From positions 2,238,501-2,302,500 of the forward strand of contig NZ_CP072308.1 of NCBI RefSeq assembly GCF_017726655.1: a DNA stretch of 64,000 nt, written 5' to 3'. Source of the stretch: Agrobacterium tumefaciens (lineage in GTDB: Bacteria > Pseudomonadota > Alphaproteobacteria > Rhizobiales > Rhizobiaceae). The notes below the pieces were generated by a model that saw nothing but the letters and a program-made list of their open reading frames with translations, did no database searches and had not been told where the DNA came from. Of the stretch, positions 18,497 through 27,050 are shown piece by piece (within the stretch, counting starts at the first letter, position 1; each line of letters opens with the position of its first letter). The position numbers and the translations under genes were made by a program.

Positions 18497-19284
18497 TCGC
18501 CGAGCTTATAGTCGAGAAACCATTTCTTATCGAGCTTGGCGAAGGTGCCGTCGGCCTTCAGTGCCGCTATCGCCGCATTGATCGGGGTTACGAGATCAGA
18601 ACCCTTTTTGAAGATGAACCCGAAGTCGTCGCCGCCGAGCGGACCACCGATGAGTTTGAGGCCACCATCCGAGGCATCGACATATCCTTTGCCCGCAACG
18701 CCATCGGTCAGCACCAGATCCACGTCACCGGTCTTCAAGGCCTGTACGCTTGCGCCAAATGTTTCCATCAGCCTGATACGCGGATTTTGTTCGTTGCCGT
18801 CCAGAACATCATAGACAGCGGTGTAAAAGGGCGTTGTGCCGGCCTGCGCACCCACAAGGCCCTTATCGAAGGCCGCGAAGCTTTTGGCATCCGTAAATCG
18901 ATTTTCGTCGGCCCTCACCAACATGAACATTTCCGAGCGCATATAGGGTGCGGAGAAATCGACCTTTTCCTTGCGATCGTCCTTGATGCTGATCCCCGTC
19001 ATGCCGATCTCGTATTGTCCTGCCGATACCGACTGTATCATCGCATCCCACGAAATGTTCTGATACTCGACCTTGAAGTTCAGACGTTTGGCGATCTCTT
19101 CCATTGCGTCATATTCCCAGCCGATCGCTTTTCCGCTTTTGGGGTCTACGAACTGCAGCGGAGGGTAGGCATTCTCAGTGACGACGACGACGGTTCGCTG
19201 CTTTAGATCTGGCAGCTCGGTAGCCAGCAGGGGGGTCATCACCATGGCAGCAAGCGCGGTAAGGAATAGGCGTTTAAGAAACAT
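18493..19284 (-). CDS. Amino-acid ABC transporter periplasmic binding protein
   Basis: Family 3 solute-binding protein of 263 residues. A signal peptide (MFLKRLFLTALAAMVMTP) is followed by the type II periplasmic fold. Typical segments are PPLQFVDPKSGKAIGWEYD, the ligand-contact region VSAGQYEIGMTGISI and the hinge segment VQALKTGDVDLVLTD. The frame extends to 19320, but ATG 19284 has GGAG nine bases upstream and begins the signal peptide. It is the first gene of a two-gene transport unit with the overlapping permease. The ligand is unknown; family members bind polar amino acids or opines, and either would be plausible here. Confidence 0.88.
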   Translation of the reverse strand: MFLKRLFLTALAAMVMTPLLATELPDLKQRTVVVVTENAYPPLQFVDPKSGKAIGWEYDAMEEIAKRLNFKVEYQNISWDAMIQSVSAGQYEIGMTGISIKDDRKEKVDFSAPYMRSEMFMLVRADENRFTDAKSFAAFDKGLVGAQAGTTPFYTAVYDVLDGNEQNPRIRLMETFGASVQALKTGDVDLVLTDGVAGKGYVDASDGGLKLIGGPLGGDDFGFIFKKGSDLVTPINAAIAALKADGTFAKLDKKWFLDYKLGE

Positions 19285-19355
19285 CTGGGGTCTCCGGAAA
19301 TGACTTGTCTGAAAATGCATGCTTGGCTGACGCTCTGCAAGCCATGGAGACGCAA

Positions 19356-19386
19356 CAAAAAAGGCGGCCCGAAGACCGCCTTTTTC
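19356..19386. terminator. Bidirectional terminator after rplS
   Basis: AAAAAGGCGG pairs with CCGCCTTTTT around a short loop; T-runs flank it on both strands. It ends rplS transcription on the minus strand. The amino-acid ABC unit starts beyond it on the same strand. Confidence 0.85.
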
Positions 19387-19409
19387 AAAATCCCAAAAAA
19401 TGGGGAATC

Positions 19410-19949
19410 TTATTCGGCTGCAGTTTCAGCAGCCTTTGCGGCTTCTTCCGCTGCCTTGGCTTCTGCTGCTTCGGCAGCTGCCTTTTCGGCGGCGAGAGCC
19501 TGTGCTGCTGCAACCTTTTCAGCTTCCAGACGTGCCTTCTCATCGGCAGCGGCCTGACGCTCGGATTCGTTCAGCTTGCGTGCGCGCGTACCGGTGTTTT
19601 CAACGATACGGGCAGCCTTGCCGCGACGGTCGCGCAGGTAGTAGAGCTTGGCGCGGCGGACCTTACCGCGGCGAACGATTTCAACGCCTTCGACCAGCGG
19701 GGAGTAGATCGGGAATACGCGCTCAACGCCTTCGCCGTAGGAAATCTTGCGAACGGTGAAGCTCTCGGAAAGGCCGCCGCCGGAACGGGCAATGCAAACG
19801 CCTTCGTAAGCCTGAACGCGGGTACGGTTGCCTTCGGTAACGCGCACGTTGACGCGCAGCGTGTCGCCTGGAGAAAACTCAGGCAGGGTACGCTTTGCTT
19901 CGATCTTGGCAGCCTGTTCGGCTTCCAGCTGCTGAATGATATTGGTCAT
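19410..19949 (-). CDS. rplS: 50S ribosomal protein L19 with Ala/Glu-rich tail
   Basis: Large-subunit protein at the 30S-50S interface. The L19 fold covers about residues 1-115, with [25 protein letters not shown] and [18 protein letters not shown]. It is followed by a 60-residue tail made almost wholly of Ala, Glu and Lys, predicted helical. E. coli L19 is about 115 residues; long tails are usual in Rhizobiales, and here the protein reaches 179. Normally rplS ends the rpsP-rimM-trmD operon. Here it is on the same strand but separated from trmD by a TauE gene on the opposite strand, so it needs its own promoter. Confidence 0.97.
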   Translation of the reverse strand: MTNIIQQLEAEQAAKIEAKRTLPEFSPGDTLRVNVRVTEGNRTRVQAYEGVCIARSGGGLSESFTVRKISYGEGVERVFPIYSPLVEGVEIVRRGKVRRAKLYYLRDRRGKAARIVENTGTRARKLNESERQAAADEKARLEAEKVAAAQALAAEKAAAEAAEAKAAEEAAKAAETAAE

Positions 19950-20114
19950 GTTAACCTCTGATTTCTTCTGAAACAGCCAGAGCGCTCAACGGTTCGTCTG
20001 TTGGTCCATGCCTTCAGACCTAGCCTTGCGGCAGGAGCGGGTTCGCCATTCTTTGCTTGCGGTTAAAGGGTGTAACCCCAATTCCAAGCGCGCACATATA
20101 CTAGCGGGCGCCAT

Positions 20115-20135
20115 TTGTCATCCCTTTCATGACAA
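20115..20135. promoter_or_regulatory. Operator-like palindrome between rplS and the TauE gene
   Basis: TTGTCAT and ATGACAA are perfect 7-bp half-sites separated by 7 bases, followed on the plus strand by an AT-rich tract TATTTTATAAA that could be a -10 region for the TauE gene. A dimeric regulator site is the natural reading. The regulator is unknown. Confidence 0.4.
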
Positions 20136-20217
20136 TATTTTATAAATTGACGACCTGCTTATGGCAGTTGCGAACCACGCTGCTGGCGGATATGGCATGG
20201 GGACCTTGGGAGGGGCC

Positions 20218-20964
20218 ATGTCCATATTCATCGTTGTCATGCTGTTTGCGACCGGCTTTCTGTCGGGTGTGGTTAATGCGATTGCCGGCGGCGGTACGTT
20301 TCTGACCTTCGGCGCAATGACGCTGGCGGGCCTGCCGCCCATCGTCGCCAATGCCACCTCGGCCATCGTGCAATTTCCGGGTTATATCACATCTGTCATC
20401 GCCTATGGGCCGGAGATTCGTGCGCACTGGCGCGAGGCGATCCTGCTGTCGGGCGTTTCCGTCGTCGGCGGGCTGGCCGGTTCGTTACTTTTGCTGTCGC
20501 TCGACAATCCGTCCTTTCGCCAGCTTGTGCCGTGGCTGCTTCTTGCCGCTACGGCGGTCTTTGCCGCCGGGCCATGGTTGAGGCCAAAGGCGAGCGCTGA
20601 ACGCTCGCCCGGCAATTTACCGAGCCTGATCTTCCAGGGGCTGGCATCCATCTATGGCGGCTTTTTCGGCGCCGGCATGGGCATCATGATGCTCGCCATC
20701 CTCGGTGTAACCTCCGGCGGCAGCTATCATCATTTGAACGCGCTCAAGAACCTACTATCGGTGGTTATTGCCATTATTGCGATCACGATCTTCGTCAGCG
20801 GCGGGGTCGTATCCTGGTGGGCGGCGCTGATCATGTTTCCCGCCGCCGGGCTCGGCGGATATGCGGGCGTGCACGCAGCGCGGCGCGTGCCGCAATGGAT
20901 CATTCGCTGGCTGGTCATTGCCGTCGGTCTGGTGCTGACAGCCTATTATTTCGTCTCGACCTGA
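20218..20964 (+). CDS. Sulfite exporter TauE/SafE family membrane protein
   Basis: Inner membrane protein of 248 residues with seven to eight helices, belonging to the TauE/SafE/YfcA family thought to export sulfite, sulfoacetate or related anions. The duplicated family signature appears as [18 protein letters not shown] near the N-terminus and as [18 protein letters not shown] in the middle. The frame is open from 20161, but ATG 20218 has a GGGAGGGG site just upstream and starts directly in the first helix. Its 3' end overlaps the end of trmD by 19 bases, tail to tail. It interrupts the usual trmD-rplS adjacency. Substrate is not inferable. Confidence 0.86.
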   Translation: MSIFIVVMLFATGFLSGVVNAIAGGGTFLTFGAMTLAGLPPIVANATSAIVQFPGYITSVIAYGPEIRAHWREAILLSGVSVVGGLAGSLLLLSLDNPSFRQLVPWLLLAATAVFAAGPWLRPKASAERSPGNLPSLIFQGLASIYGGFFGAGMGIMMLAILGVTSGGSYHHLNALKNLLSVVIAIIAITIFVSGGVVSWWAALIMFPAAGLGGYAGVHAARRVPQWIIRWLVIAVGLVLTAYYFVST

Positions 20965-21644
20965 GGCTTTTCAAGAAGGTCGGGCCGCCTTTCCTTCGTC
21001 AGCTTCAGCGCCTGTTCATGACGCCATTTGTCGATGACGGCGTGATTGCCGGAGGTGAGGACGGCAGGGATATCGCGGCCTTCCCAGACCTGCGGACGGG
21101 TATAGTGCGGATGCTCAAGCAGCCCGCCCTCGAAGCTTTCATGCACGCCCGAGAGATCATTGCCCATGACGCCGGGCAGGATACGCACAACAGCGTCCAG
21201 CAATGTCAGGGCGGCGGGTTCGCCACCGGAGAGGATGTAGTCGCCAACAGACACTTCCTCCAGTCCACGCGCGTCGATGACGCGCTGGTCGACACCTTCG
21301 AAACGGCCACAGACGATGATCGCGCCGTCTCCCGTCGCCAGTTCGCGGACACGGGTCTGCGACAGCGGTTTGCCGCGTGGGCTCATCAGCAGCCGTGGCC
21401 GGGTGTCGCCATTCGAAACATGATCGATGGCCGCGGCCAGAATGTCTGGCTTCAGCACCATGCCAGCGCCGCCGCCGGCTGGCGTATCATCGACGCTTCT
21501 GTGCCTGTCGGTCGCAAATTCGCGGATCTGCACGGCCTCCAGCGACCATTGCCCCCGCTCCAGAGCCTTGCCGGCGAGAGAATATCCGAGGTGGCCCGGA
21601 AACATTTCCGGGTAAAGCGTCAGGACAGTAGCCTTGAAGGTCAT
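20946..21644 (-). CDS. trmD: tRNA (guanine-N1-)-methyltransferase
   Basis: Methylates G37 next to the anticodon of several tRNAs using S-adenosylmethionine, which prevents +1 frameshifting. The 232-residue SPOUT enzyme has the trefoil-knot motifs [26 protein letters not shown] and [21 protein letters not shown]. It starts at ATG 21644, three bases after the rimM stop, so rimM-trmD are coupled. The stop at 20946 lies within the 3' end of the convergent TauE gene. Family and function are secure. Confidence 0.97.
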   Translation of the reverse strand: MTFKATVLTLYPEMFPGHLGYSLAGKALERGQWSLEAVQIREFATDRHRSVDDTPAGGGAGMVLKPDILAAAIDHVSNGDTRPRLLMSPRGKPLSQTRVRELATGDGAIIVCGRFEGVDQRVIDARGLEEVSVGDYILSGGEPAALTLLDAVVRILPGVMGNDLSGVHESFEGGLLEHPHYTRPQVWEGRDIPAVLTSGNHAVIDKWRHEQALKLTKERRPDLLEKPQVETK

Positions 21645-21647
21645 GAT

Positions 21648-22214
21648 TTATTTCTTGCCGAAAGGCGGTATGCCGTTTTCGTCCTTGTCGTCGGGATTGT
21701 CGATCAGGCCGGCGGCCATCGGGTCGATAAGGATACGTCCGGCCTCGAGGTCTATCTCCAGCACGGCCGCTTCAGAAAATGGAATGAGGGCGGGGCGACG
21801 GCCAGCACCTTTGAGCTCCAGCAGATCGCCGGCACCGAAATCATAGACCGCGCTGACGGCGCCGTAACTTTTCCCCTCGGCGTCAACGGCCTCCAGCCCT
21901 TCAAGATCGGTATAATAGAACTCGTCGTCGTCAAGCTCGTCGTCCGGCAGATTGTCGCGTTCGATGAAGAGCTCGAGCCCGTTCAGGCTTTCCGCCGCGT
22001 TGCGGTCGTTGACGCCCCTGAAGCGCACCACAACGACGTTCTTGCCCTCGCGAATTTCCAGAATTTCAAAAACGCGGCCATCGGCGCTGACCAGATTGCC
22101 GTAATCGCCGAGCGCCAGCGGGTCATCGGTGTAGGTGCTGACACGGACCTCACCGCGCAAACCCTGCGCGCCACCGATTTTTGCCATGAGTATCGGGTTT
22201 TCCAGCTTTGCCAT
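21648..22214 (-). CDS. rimM: Ribosome maturation factor RimM
   Basis: Assists assembly of the 30S head domain by binding S19. The 188-residue protein has the N-terminal RimM barrel, with [20 protein letters not shown], followed by a PRC barrel ([19 protein letters not shown] through [10 protein letters not shown] and [16 protein letters not shown]). The C-terminal tail is acidic and then lysine-terminated. It is preceded by the rpsP terminator at 22277-22312, so rimM-trmD may be expressed by read-through or from its own promoter in the 120-bp gap. Confidence 0.95.
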   Translation of the reverse strand: MAKLENPILMAKIGGAQGLRGEVRVSTYTDDPLALGDYGNLVSADGRVFEILEIREGKNVVVVRFRGVNDRNAAESLNGLELFIERDNLPDDELDDDEFYYTDLEGLEAVDAEGKSYGAVSAVYDFGAGDLLELKGAGRRPALIPFSEAAVLEIDLEAGRILIDPMAAGLIDNPDDKDENGIPPFGKK

Positions 22215-22276
22215 CAGGCCGTCCGTCTTCTGGTGTTGGTTGCGTCAGCTTTAAGGTCTGTTGACGCCAAAATAAA

Positions 22277-22312
22277 CAAAAAACGGGCGGCATGGAAAAC
22301 CACGCCACCCGT
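22277..22312 (-). terminator. Terminator between rpsP and rimM
   Basis: On the minus strand a 13-bp stem (two G-U pairs, one loop of TTTT) made of ACGGGTGGCGTGG and CCATGCCGCCCGT is followed by six T residues. It probably attenuates read-through from rpsP into rimM-trmD and so keeps ribosomal protein output above that of the modification enzymes. Confidence 0.85.
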
Positions 22313-22334
22313 TCTTCAAAAGTTTCCGTGCAGA

Positions 22335-22712
22335 TTATTCTGCAGCAGAGGCTTCGGCAGCAGCAGCGGCTGCATCTTCAGCCTTCTGCTTCTTTTCAGC
22401 AACGCGCTCGAGAGCGCGCTTGCCCGGCTTTGCCTTTTCCGGGTTGCTGCGAGCGGCGCGCTTGGCAAGGCCTGCTTCGGCGAGGAAGCGCAGAACGCGG
22501 TCGGTCGGCTGTGCGCCCTTGGCGATCCATTCCTGGATGAGGTCAGCCTTCAGCTCAACGCGCTGCGGGTGGTCCTTGGCAAGCATCGGGTTCCAGGATC
22601 CGACCTTCTCGAGGAAACGGCCGTCGCGGGGCGAACGGGCGTCAGCAACGACGATCTGGTAGTACGGGCGCTTCTTGGAACCACCGCGTGCGAGACGAAT
22701 TTTCAGTGCCAT
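22335..22712 (-). CDS. rpsP: 30S ribosomal protein S16 with C-terminal extension
   Basis: Small-subunit assembly protein of the 30S body. Residues 1-82 carry the S16 fold, beginning [20 protein letters not shown], with VGSWNPM and [24 protein letters not shown] features. About 40 extra residues rich in Lys, Ala and Glu follow, longer than E. coli S16 (82 residues) but normal for Rhizobiales. It lies between the chorismate mutase gene (33-bp gap upstream) and rimM. A ribosome site sits in AAGGAG just before ATG 22712. Confidence 0.97.
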   Translation of the reverse strand: MALKIRLARGGSKKRPYYQIVVADARSPRDGRFLEKVGSWNPMLAKDHPQRVELKADLIQEWIAKGAQPTDRVLRFLAEAGLAKRAARSNPEKAKPGKRALERVAEKKQKAEDAAAAAAEASAAE

Positions 22713-22745
22713 GTGATATACTCCTTAAGATGGCTTGTCCGCCGG

Positions 22746-23063
22746 TCAGGCGGTCTTGTCGAGGCCGCCATGTTCGGCGGCGATTGCTTCATGATGCCGG
22801 ATGACTTCCTTGATGATGAAGTTCAGGAACTTCTCGGCGAAATCCGGATCCAGATTGGCGTCCTTTGCCAGATGGCGAAGGCGTTCGATCTGGTATTCCT
22901 CGCGCGCCGGATCAGCCGGCGGCAAACTGTATTTTGCCTTCAGCACGCCCACCGCCTTGGTGCAGCGAAACCGTTCGGCAAGAATGTGAACCAGTGCGGC
23001 ATCGATATTGTCGATCGACTGGCGGTATTCGGAAAGCTGAGCCTTAACCTCTACGTCGTTCAC
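22746..23063 (-). CDS. Chorismate mutase, AroQ class
   Basis: Converts chorismate to prephenate for phenylalanine and tyrosine. The 105-residue all-alpha protein fits the AroQ fold: YRQSIDNIDAALVHILAERFRCTKAVG gives the first long helix with the active-site Arg/Lys positions, and EEYQIERLRHLAKDANLD and FAEKFLNFIIKEVIRHHEAI supply the rest. It stands nine bases after the ffh stop and 33 bases before rpsP, on the same strand. This placement inside a ribosome/SRP operon is a recurring Rhizobiales arrangement. It is a stand-alone mutase, not fused to prephenate dehydratase. Confidence 0.9.
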   Translation of the reverse strand: MNDVEVKAQLSEYRQSIDNIDAALVHILAERFRCTKAVGVLKAKYSLPPADPAREEYQIERLRHLAKDANLDPDFAEKFLNFIIKEVIRHHEAIAAEHGGLDKTA

Positions 23064-23072
23064 CGGTGTGCC

Positions 23073-24644
23073 TCACTTCTTCTTCGGAAAACCGGGAAGC
23101 CGCGGCATGCCACCAAGACCCGGCAGCTTTGCGCCACCGAGACCTGGCAATCCGCCCGGCAGGCCGCCAAGGCCGGGCATTCCACCCGGCTTGCCCAGAC
23201 CGGCGGCTTCCGCCTGTTTCTGGAGCGCTTCAAGCTGCTTCGGATCGATGTTCGAAAGGTCAGGCATGCCGCCGCCCATCATGCCACCGAGACCCATCTT
23301 GCCGGCAAGGCCGCCCATCATCTGCTTCATGATGCCGCCTTTGCCCTTGCCGCCCATGGCCTTCATCATGTCAGCCATGCCGCGATGCATCTTCAAGAGC
23401 TTGTTGATTTCAGCGGCATCCGTGCCGGAACCGGCGGCGATGCGCTTCTTGCGGCTGTGTTTCAGAATGTCCGGATTGGCGCGCTCCGCCTTGGTCATGG
23501 AGGAGATGATGGCAATCTGGCGGTCGAACATCTTGTCGTTCATGCCAGCCGAAGCCATCTTGTCCTTCATGCCCGCCATGCCGGGCATCAGCCCCATGAT
23601 GCCGCCCATGCCGCCCATCTTCTTCATCTGGCCAAGCTGGTCGGCCAGATCGTTGAGGTCGAACTTGCCCTTGGCCATCTTCTCGGCCATGGCGCGGGCT
23701 TTTTCCGCATCGATGTTTTCGGCGGCTTTTTCGACCAGCGAGACGATGTCGCCCATGCCGAGAATGCGGTCGGCGATACGGCGCGGATGGAACTCGTCGA
23801 GTTCGTTCATGCGCTCGCCGATACCGATGAGCTTGATCGGCTTGCCGGTGACGGCGCGCATGGAGAGGGCCGCACCGCCGCGACCGTCGCCGTCCATACG
23901 GGTGAGAACGAGGCCGGTGATGCCGACACGCTCATCGAAGTTGCGCGCCAGATTGACGGCGTCCTGACCGGTCAGCGAATCCGCGACCAGCAGGATTTCA
24001 TGCGGGTTGGACTTCTTCTTGATGTCGGCCATTTCCAGCATCAAGGGTTCGTCGATATGGGTGCGGCCGGCGGTATCGAGAATGACGACGTCGTGGCCGC
24101 CGAGTTTCGCAGCCTGTACGGCGCGCGCGGCAATATCCGTCGGCGACTGGCCGGCAATGATCGGCAACGTGTCGACGCCGGTCTGAACGCCGAGCTGGCG
24201 AAGCTGTTCCTGTGCTGCCGGACGACGTGTGTCGAGAGATGCCATCAGCACCTTCTTCTTGTCGCGGTCGGTCAGGCGCTTGGCGATCTTGCCGGTTGTC
24301 GTGGTTTTACCCGAGCCCTGCAGACCCACCATCATGATGACGACGGGGGCGGCTGCATGAAGGTCGATCGAGACGCCTTCGGTGCCGAGCATTTCGACAA
24401 GCTCGTCATGGACGATCTTGACGACCATCTGGCCGGGCTTGATGGATTTCAGGACGGCCGCGCCAACGGCCTTTTCACGCACCCTGTCGGTGAAGGAACG
24501 AACGACTTCCAGTGCTACGTCCGCTTCCAGAAGCGCACGGCGAACCTCGCGCAGGGCGGCGGCAACATCGGCTTCCGTCAGCGCGCCACGGCCGGTCAGT
24601 CCATTCAGAATGGAACCAAGGCGGTCCTGGAGGTTTTCAAACAT
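23073..24644 (-). CDS. ffh: Signal recognition particle protein Ffh
   Basis: GTPase of the SRP that binds 4.5S RNA and the signal sequences of nascent membrane proteins and delivers them to FtsY, which is also encoded in this window. It has 523 residues: an N domain, a G domain with GLQGSGKTTT, DTAGRTHID and TRMDGDGRGG, and a methionine-rich M domain. The C-terminus ends in a Gly/Leu/Pro/Met-rich tail with repeated GMPGLGG-like units. The frame is open to 24737, but MFENLQDRLG at 24644 is the normal start, with AAGAAGGAAG upstream. It heads the ffh-aroQ-rpsP-rimM-trmD series. A hairpin with a following T-run lies 79 bases upstream in the leader. Confidence 0.97.
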   Translation of the reverse strand: MFENLQDRLGSILNGLTGRGALTEADVAAALREVRRALLEADVALEVVRSFTDRVREKAVGAAVLKSIKPGQMVVKIVHDELVEMLGTEGVSIDLHAAAPVVIMMVGLQGSGKTTTTGKIAKRLTDRDKKKVLMASLDTRRPAAQEQLRQLGVQTGVDTLPIIAGQSPTDIAARAVQAAKLGGHDVVILDTAGRTHIDEPLMLEMADIKKKSNPHEILLVADSLTGQDAVNLARNFDERVGITGLVLTRMDGDGRGGAALSMRAVTGKPIKLIGIGERMNELDEFHPRRIADRILGMGDIVSLVEKAAENIDAEKARAMAEKMAKGKFDLNDLADQLGQMKKMGGMGGIMGLMPGMAGMKDKMASAGMNDKMFDRQIAIISSMTKAERANPDILKHSRKKRIAAGSGTDAAEINKLLKMHRGMADMMKAMGGKGKGGIMKQMMGGLAGKMGLGGMMGGGMPDLSNIDPKQLEALQKQAEAAGLGKPGGMPGLGGLPGGLPGLGGAKLPGLGGMPRLPGFPKKK

Positions 24645-24970
24645 CGGTTCTTCCTTCTTCGTTCCGGGATTTCCGAAACGTCGGTGCTTTCGCTGGCAAA
24701 AACAAGACGCAAAGCCAAAAAGCACCCGAGGGCGCATCGCGCTGTCGGGTGTTGACCTCCGGGATCTCTTTATACCTTTTCGGGTCCCGGTCGGCGGCTT
24801 GGAGTCGTGAAACTGCCAGCTGATGGGCGGGATAAACAGGAAAGTGCGGGAAAAGTCAAGGCGATGCAGGATTTCAGCTGCGAAAGCGCCGATTTCATCT
24901 TTGCGTGATCGTTAGCAGACCGCAATGCGCCCTCCTTGAAGGGCGCCTCTGCGCCACCTATACATCTTTC
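24645..24970. other. Divergent intergenic region between ffh and the MBL gene
   Basis: About 326 bases without a gene. It contains the ffh leader hairpin (24723-24751, listed separately) and, close to the MBL start, a GCGCCCT/AGGGCGC inverted repeat near 24928-24947. No SRP RNA gene is visible here. Confidence 0.55.
24717..24751 (-). promoter_or_regulatory. Terminator-like hairpin in the ffh leader
   Basis: On the minus strand CACCCGA and TCGGGTG enclose an inner GCGC/GCGC stem and are followed by CTTTTTGG, 79 bases before the ffh start. It resembles a weak intrinsic terminator and may attenuate ffh or end an upstream short RNA. Confidence 0.4.
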
Positions 24971-26041
24971 ATGAACCGTCGAAAATTTTTCCGTTTTTCC
25001 GCTGTCGGTCTGCTCGCTCTGGCGGGCGGCGGCCTCTATGCTCGCCGTTCGAGCGCCGGCGCCTATTACAGCGGCCCTATCTCCGATCATTTCGACGGGA
25101 TACGTTTTTTCAATCCCGGCGGCACGCCACCCAGCAACTTCATGGGTCTGCTGAAATGGCGCTTCAATGGTGAACGCGCCAAGTGGCCGGAAAGTTATCC
25201 AAGCCCTTTTCCCTTTGCGCAACCGGACAGTCGCGTCGAGGACAAGGATATTCGTGTCACCTTCATCGGCCACGCGTCCTTTCTTATCCAGACAGCGGGC
25301 CTGAATATTCTCATCGATCCCGTGTGGTCTGACCGCACCAGCCCGTTCAGCTTCGCCGGGCCCAAACGCGTTAATCCGCCCGGTATCCGTTTCGAGGATC
25401 TGCCGCCCATCGATCTGGTGCTGGTAACGCATAATCACTACGACCATCTGGACATGGAAACGCTGAAGCGCCTGCACGTGGCGCACAAGCCGCTATTCAT
25501 CACGCCGCTCGGCAATGATGCCATCATCCGTACCGGTGTCGAGGCGGCCCGTATAGAGGTGGGGGACTGGGGTGATGTGATTGATGCCGGTGCGGTGAAA
25601 ATTCACTTTGAGCCCTGCCACCATTGGTCCGCGCGCGGCCTGAATGACCGGCGCATGGCGCTCTGGGCGGCCTTCGTCATCGAAACGCCGGGTGGCAAGA
25701 TTTACCATATCGGCGATACCGGCTTTCACGAGGGCCTCAATTACCATGCCGCGCGCAAGAAACATGGCGAGTTCCGCCTCGCCAACCTGCCCTTCGGCGC
25801 CTACGAACCGCGCTGGTTCATGAAGGGCCAGCACCAGAACCCGGCGGAAGCCGTGGAAGGTATGAAGCTTTGCGGTGCGGCCCATGTCTGCGGCCATCAT
25901 TGGGGTACGGTGCAGCTGACCGATGAGGCGGTGGATGCGCCGCTTGTGGCCCTCAAGGCAGCGCTGACCGAACACGGGGTGGAGGAGAGCCGTTTCCGGC
26001 CGATGCACCCCGGCGAGGTTTTCGACGTGCCTTCCGCCTGA
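24971..26041 (+). CDS. MBL-fold metal-dependent hydrolase with Tat-type signal
   Basis: Protein of 356 residues. The N-terminus MNRRKFFRFSAVGLLALAGG has a twin-arginine-like motif and a hydrophobic stretch, so export of a folded, metal-loaded enzyme is likely. The metallo-beta-lactamase fold shows THNHYDHLDM (about 153-162), DTGFHEG and GHHWGT, the last giving further metal ligands. Similar proteins include UlaG-like lactonases and NAPE-phospholipase-D-like enzymes, and the substrate remains open. The frame can be extended to 24905, but ATG 24971 begins the signal peptide. It stands alone before dapF. Confidence 0.85.
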   Translation: MNRRKFFRFSAVGLLALAGGGLYARRSSAGAYYSGPISDHFDGIRFFNPGGTPPSNFMGLLKWRFNGERAKWPESYPSPFPFAQPDSRVEDKDIRVTFIGHASFLIQTAGLNILIDPVWSDRTSPFSFAGPKRVNPPGIRFEDLPPIDLVLVTHNHYDHLDMETLKRLHVAHKPLFITPLGNDAIIRTGVEAARIEVGDWGDVIDAGAVKIHFEPCHHWSARGLNDRRMALWAAFVIETPGGKIYHIGDTGFHEGLNYHAARKKHGEFRLANLPFGAYEPRWFMKGQHQNPAEAVEGMKLCGAAHVCGHHWGTVQLTDEAVDAPLVALKAALTEHGVEESRFRPMHPGEVFDVPSA

Positions 26042-26150
26042 CAGCCGCCCCGTTTGCGCCGCAACAGTCTGGTAATTTGCCGGTGTTTCCGCCATATAGG
26101 GCGAAAGCACGGGAAAATCCCGTATGAAAAGCGGTGTCAGGTTTAAAGCG

Positions 26151-27050
26151 ATGGCGGATAGGGTCGAATTTGCGAAGATGAACGGGCTTGGCAACAAGAT
26201 CCTCGTTGTCGATATGCGCGGCCGCAAGGATATGGTCACGCCAGCAGCTGCAATTGCTCTCAATGCCGATCCTGCCACTCAGTTCGACCAGATCATGGCC
26301 ATCCACGATCCGCGTATCGCGGGAACGGATGCCTATATCGACATCCTCAATTGCGATGGCACCAAGGCGCAGGCCTGCGGCAACGGCACGCGTTGCGTGG
26401 TGCAGGCACTGTCTTCAGAAACCGGAAAGGCCAGCTTCACCTTCCAGACGGTGGCGGGTATCCTGAACGCCATCGAGCATGACGACGGCATGATATCGGT
26501 CGATATGGGCGTGCCGCGTTTCCGCTGGAGCGACATTCCGCTTTCGGAAGAGTTCCACGACACCAGCCGCATCGAATTGCAGATCGGGCCGATCGACGCG
26601 CCGATCCTGCATTCGCCGGCGGTCATGTCCATGGGCAATCCCCATGCCATCTTCTGGGTTGATCGTGACCCCATGACGTTTGATCTCGAACGCTTCGGGC
26701 CGCTTCTCGAAAACCATCCGATGTTTCCGGAAAAGGCCAATATCACGCTGGCGCAGGTGATTTCAGACAGCGCGCTTCGCACCCGCACCTGGGAGCGCGG
26801 CGCCGGGCTGACGCTTGCCTGCGGTTCGGCCGCCTGCGCCTCAGCTGTTTCCGCTGCCCGCACCGGCCGCACCGGCCGCAAGGTCAGCATCGATGTCGCC
26901 TCAAGCCCCATCCGCGTGCCGCTGACCATCGACTGGCGCGAGGATAACCACGTCATCATGACCGGCCCGGCTGAATGGGAATGGTCAGGTTCGGTCGACC
27001 CGGTCACCGGTTCCTGGGCGCAAGATGCCGTCGAGCGGGGGGCTATATGA
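26151..27050 (+). CDS. dapF: Diaminopimelate epimerase
   Basis: Converts LL- to meso-diaminopimelate, the precursor of lysine and of peptidoglycan cross-links. The 299-residue PLP-independent racemase has its two catalytic cysteines in ACGNGTRC and [11 protein letters not shown], and the opening [15 protein letters not shown]. The frame reaches 26124, and either ATG 26124 or ATG 26151 could serve; the shorter fits the family N-terminus. The stop overlaps the mtaB start by four bases (ATGA), so the two are translationally coupled. The block dapF-mtaB-ftsY-yciB is a common Rhizobiales arrangement. Confidence 0.96.
   Translation: MADRVEFAKMNGLGNKILVVDMRGRKDMVTPAAAIALNADPATQFDQIMAIHDPRIAGTDAYIDILNCDGTKAQACGNGTRCVVQALSSETGKASFTFQTVAGILNAIEHDDGMISVDMGVPRFRWSDIPLSEEFHDTSRIELQIGPIDAPILHSPAVMSMGNPHAIFWVDRDPMTFDLERFGPLLENHPMFPEKANITLAQVISDSALRTRTWERGAGLTLACGSAACASAVSAARTGRTGRKVSIDVASSPIRVPLTIDWREDNHVIMTGPAEWEWSGSVDPVTGSWAQDAVERGAI

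Noticed and set aside
20817..24755. A 1312-codon open frame on the plus strand across trmD, rimM, rpsP, chorismate mutase and ffh
   Set aside because: It is antisense to five well-identified genes and crosses their intergenic gaps. Its translation has no domain and reflects the codon bias of the opposite strand.
24645..24970. A possible SRP (4.5S) RNA gene next to ffh
   Set aside because: The gap lacks the long imperfect hairpin and GGAA tetraloop region of SRP RNA.
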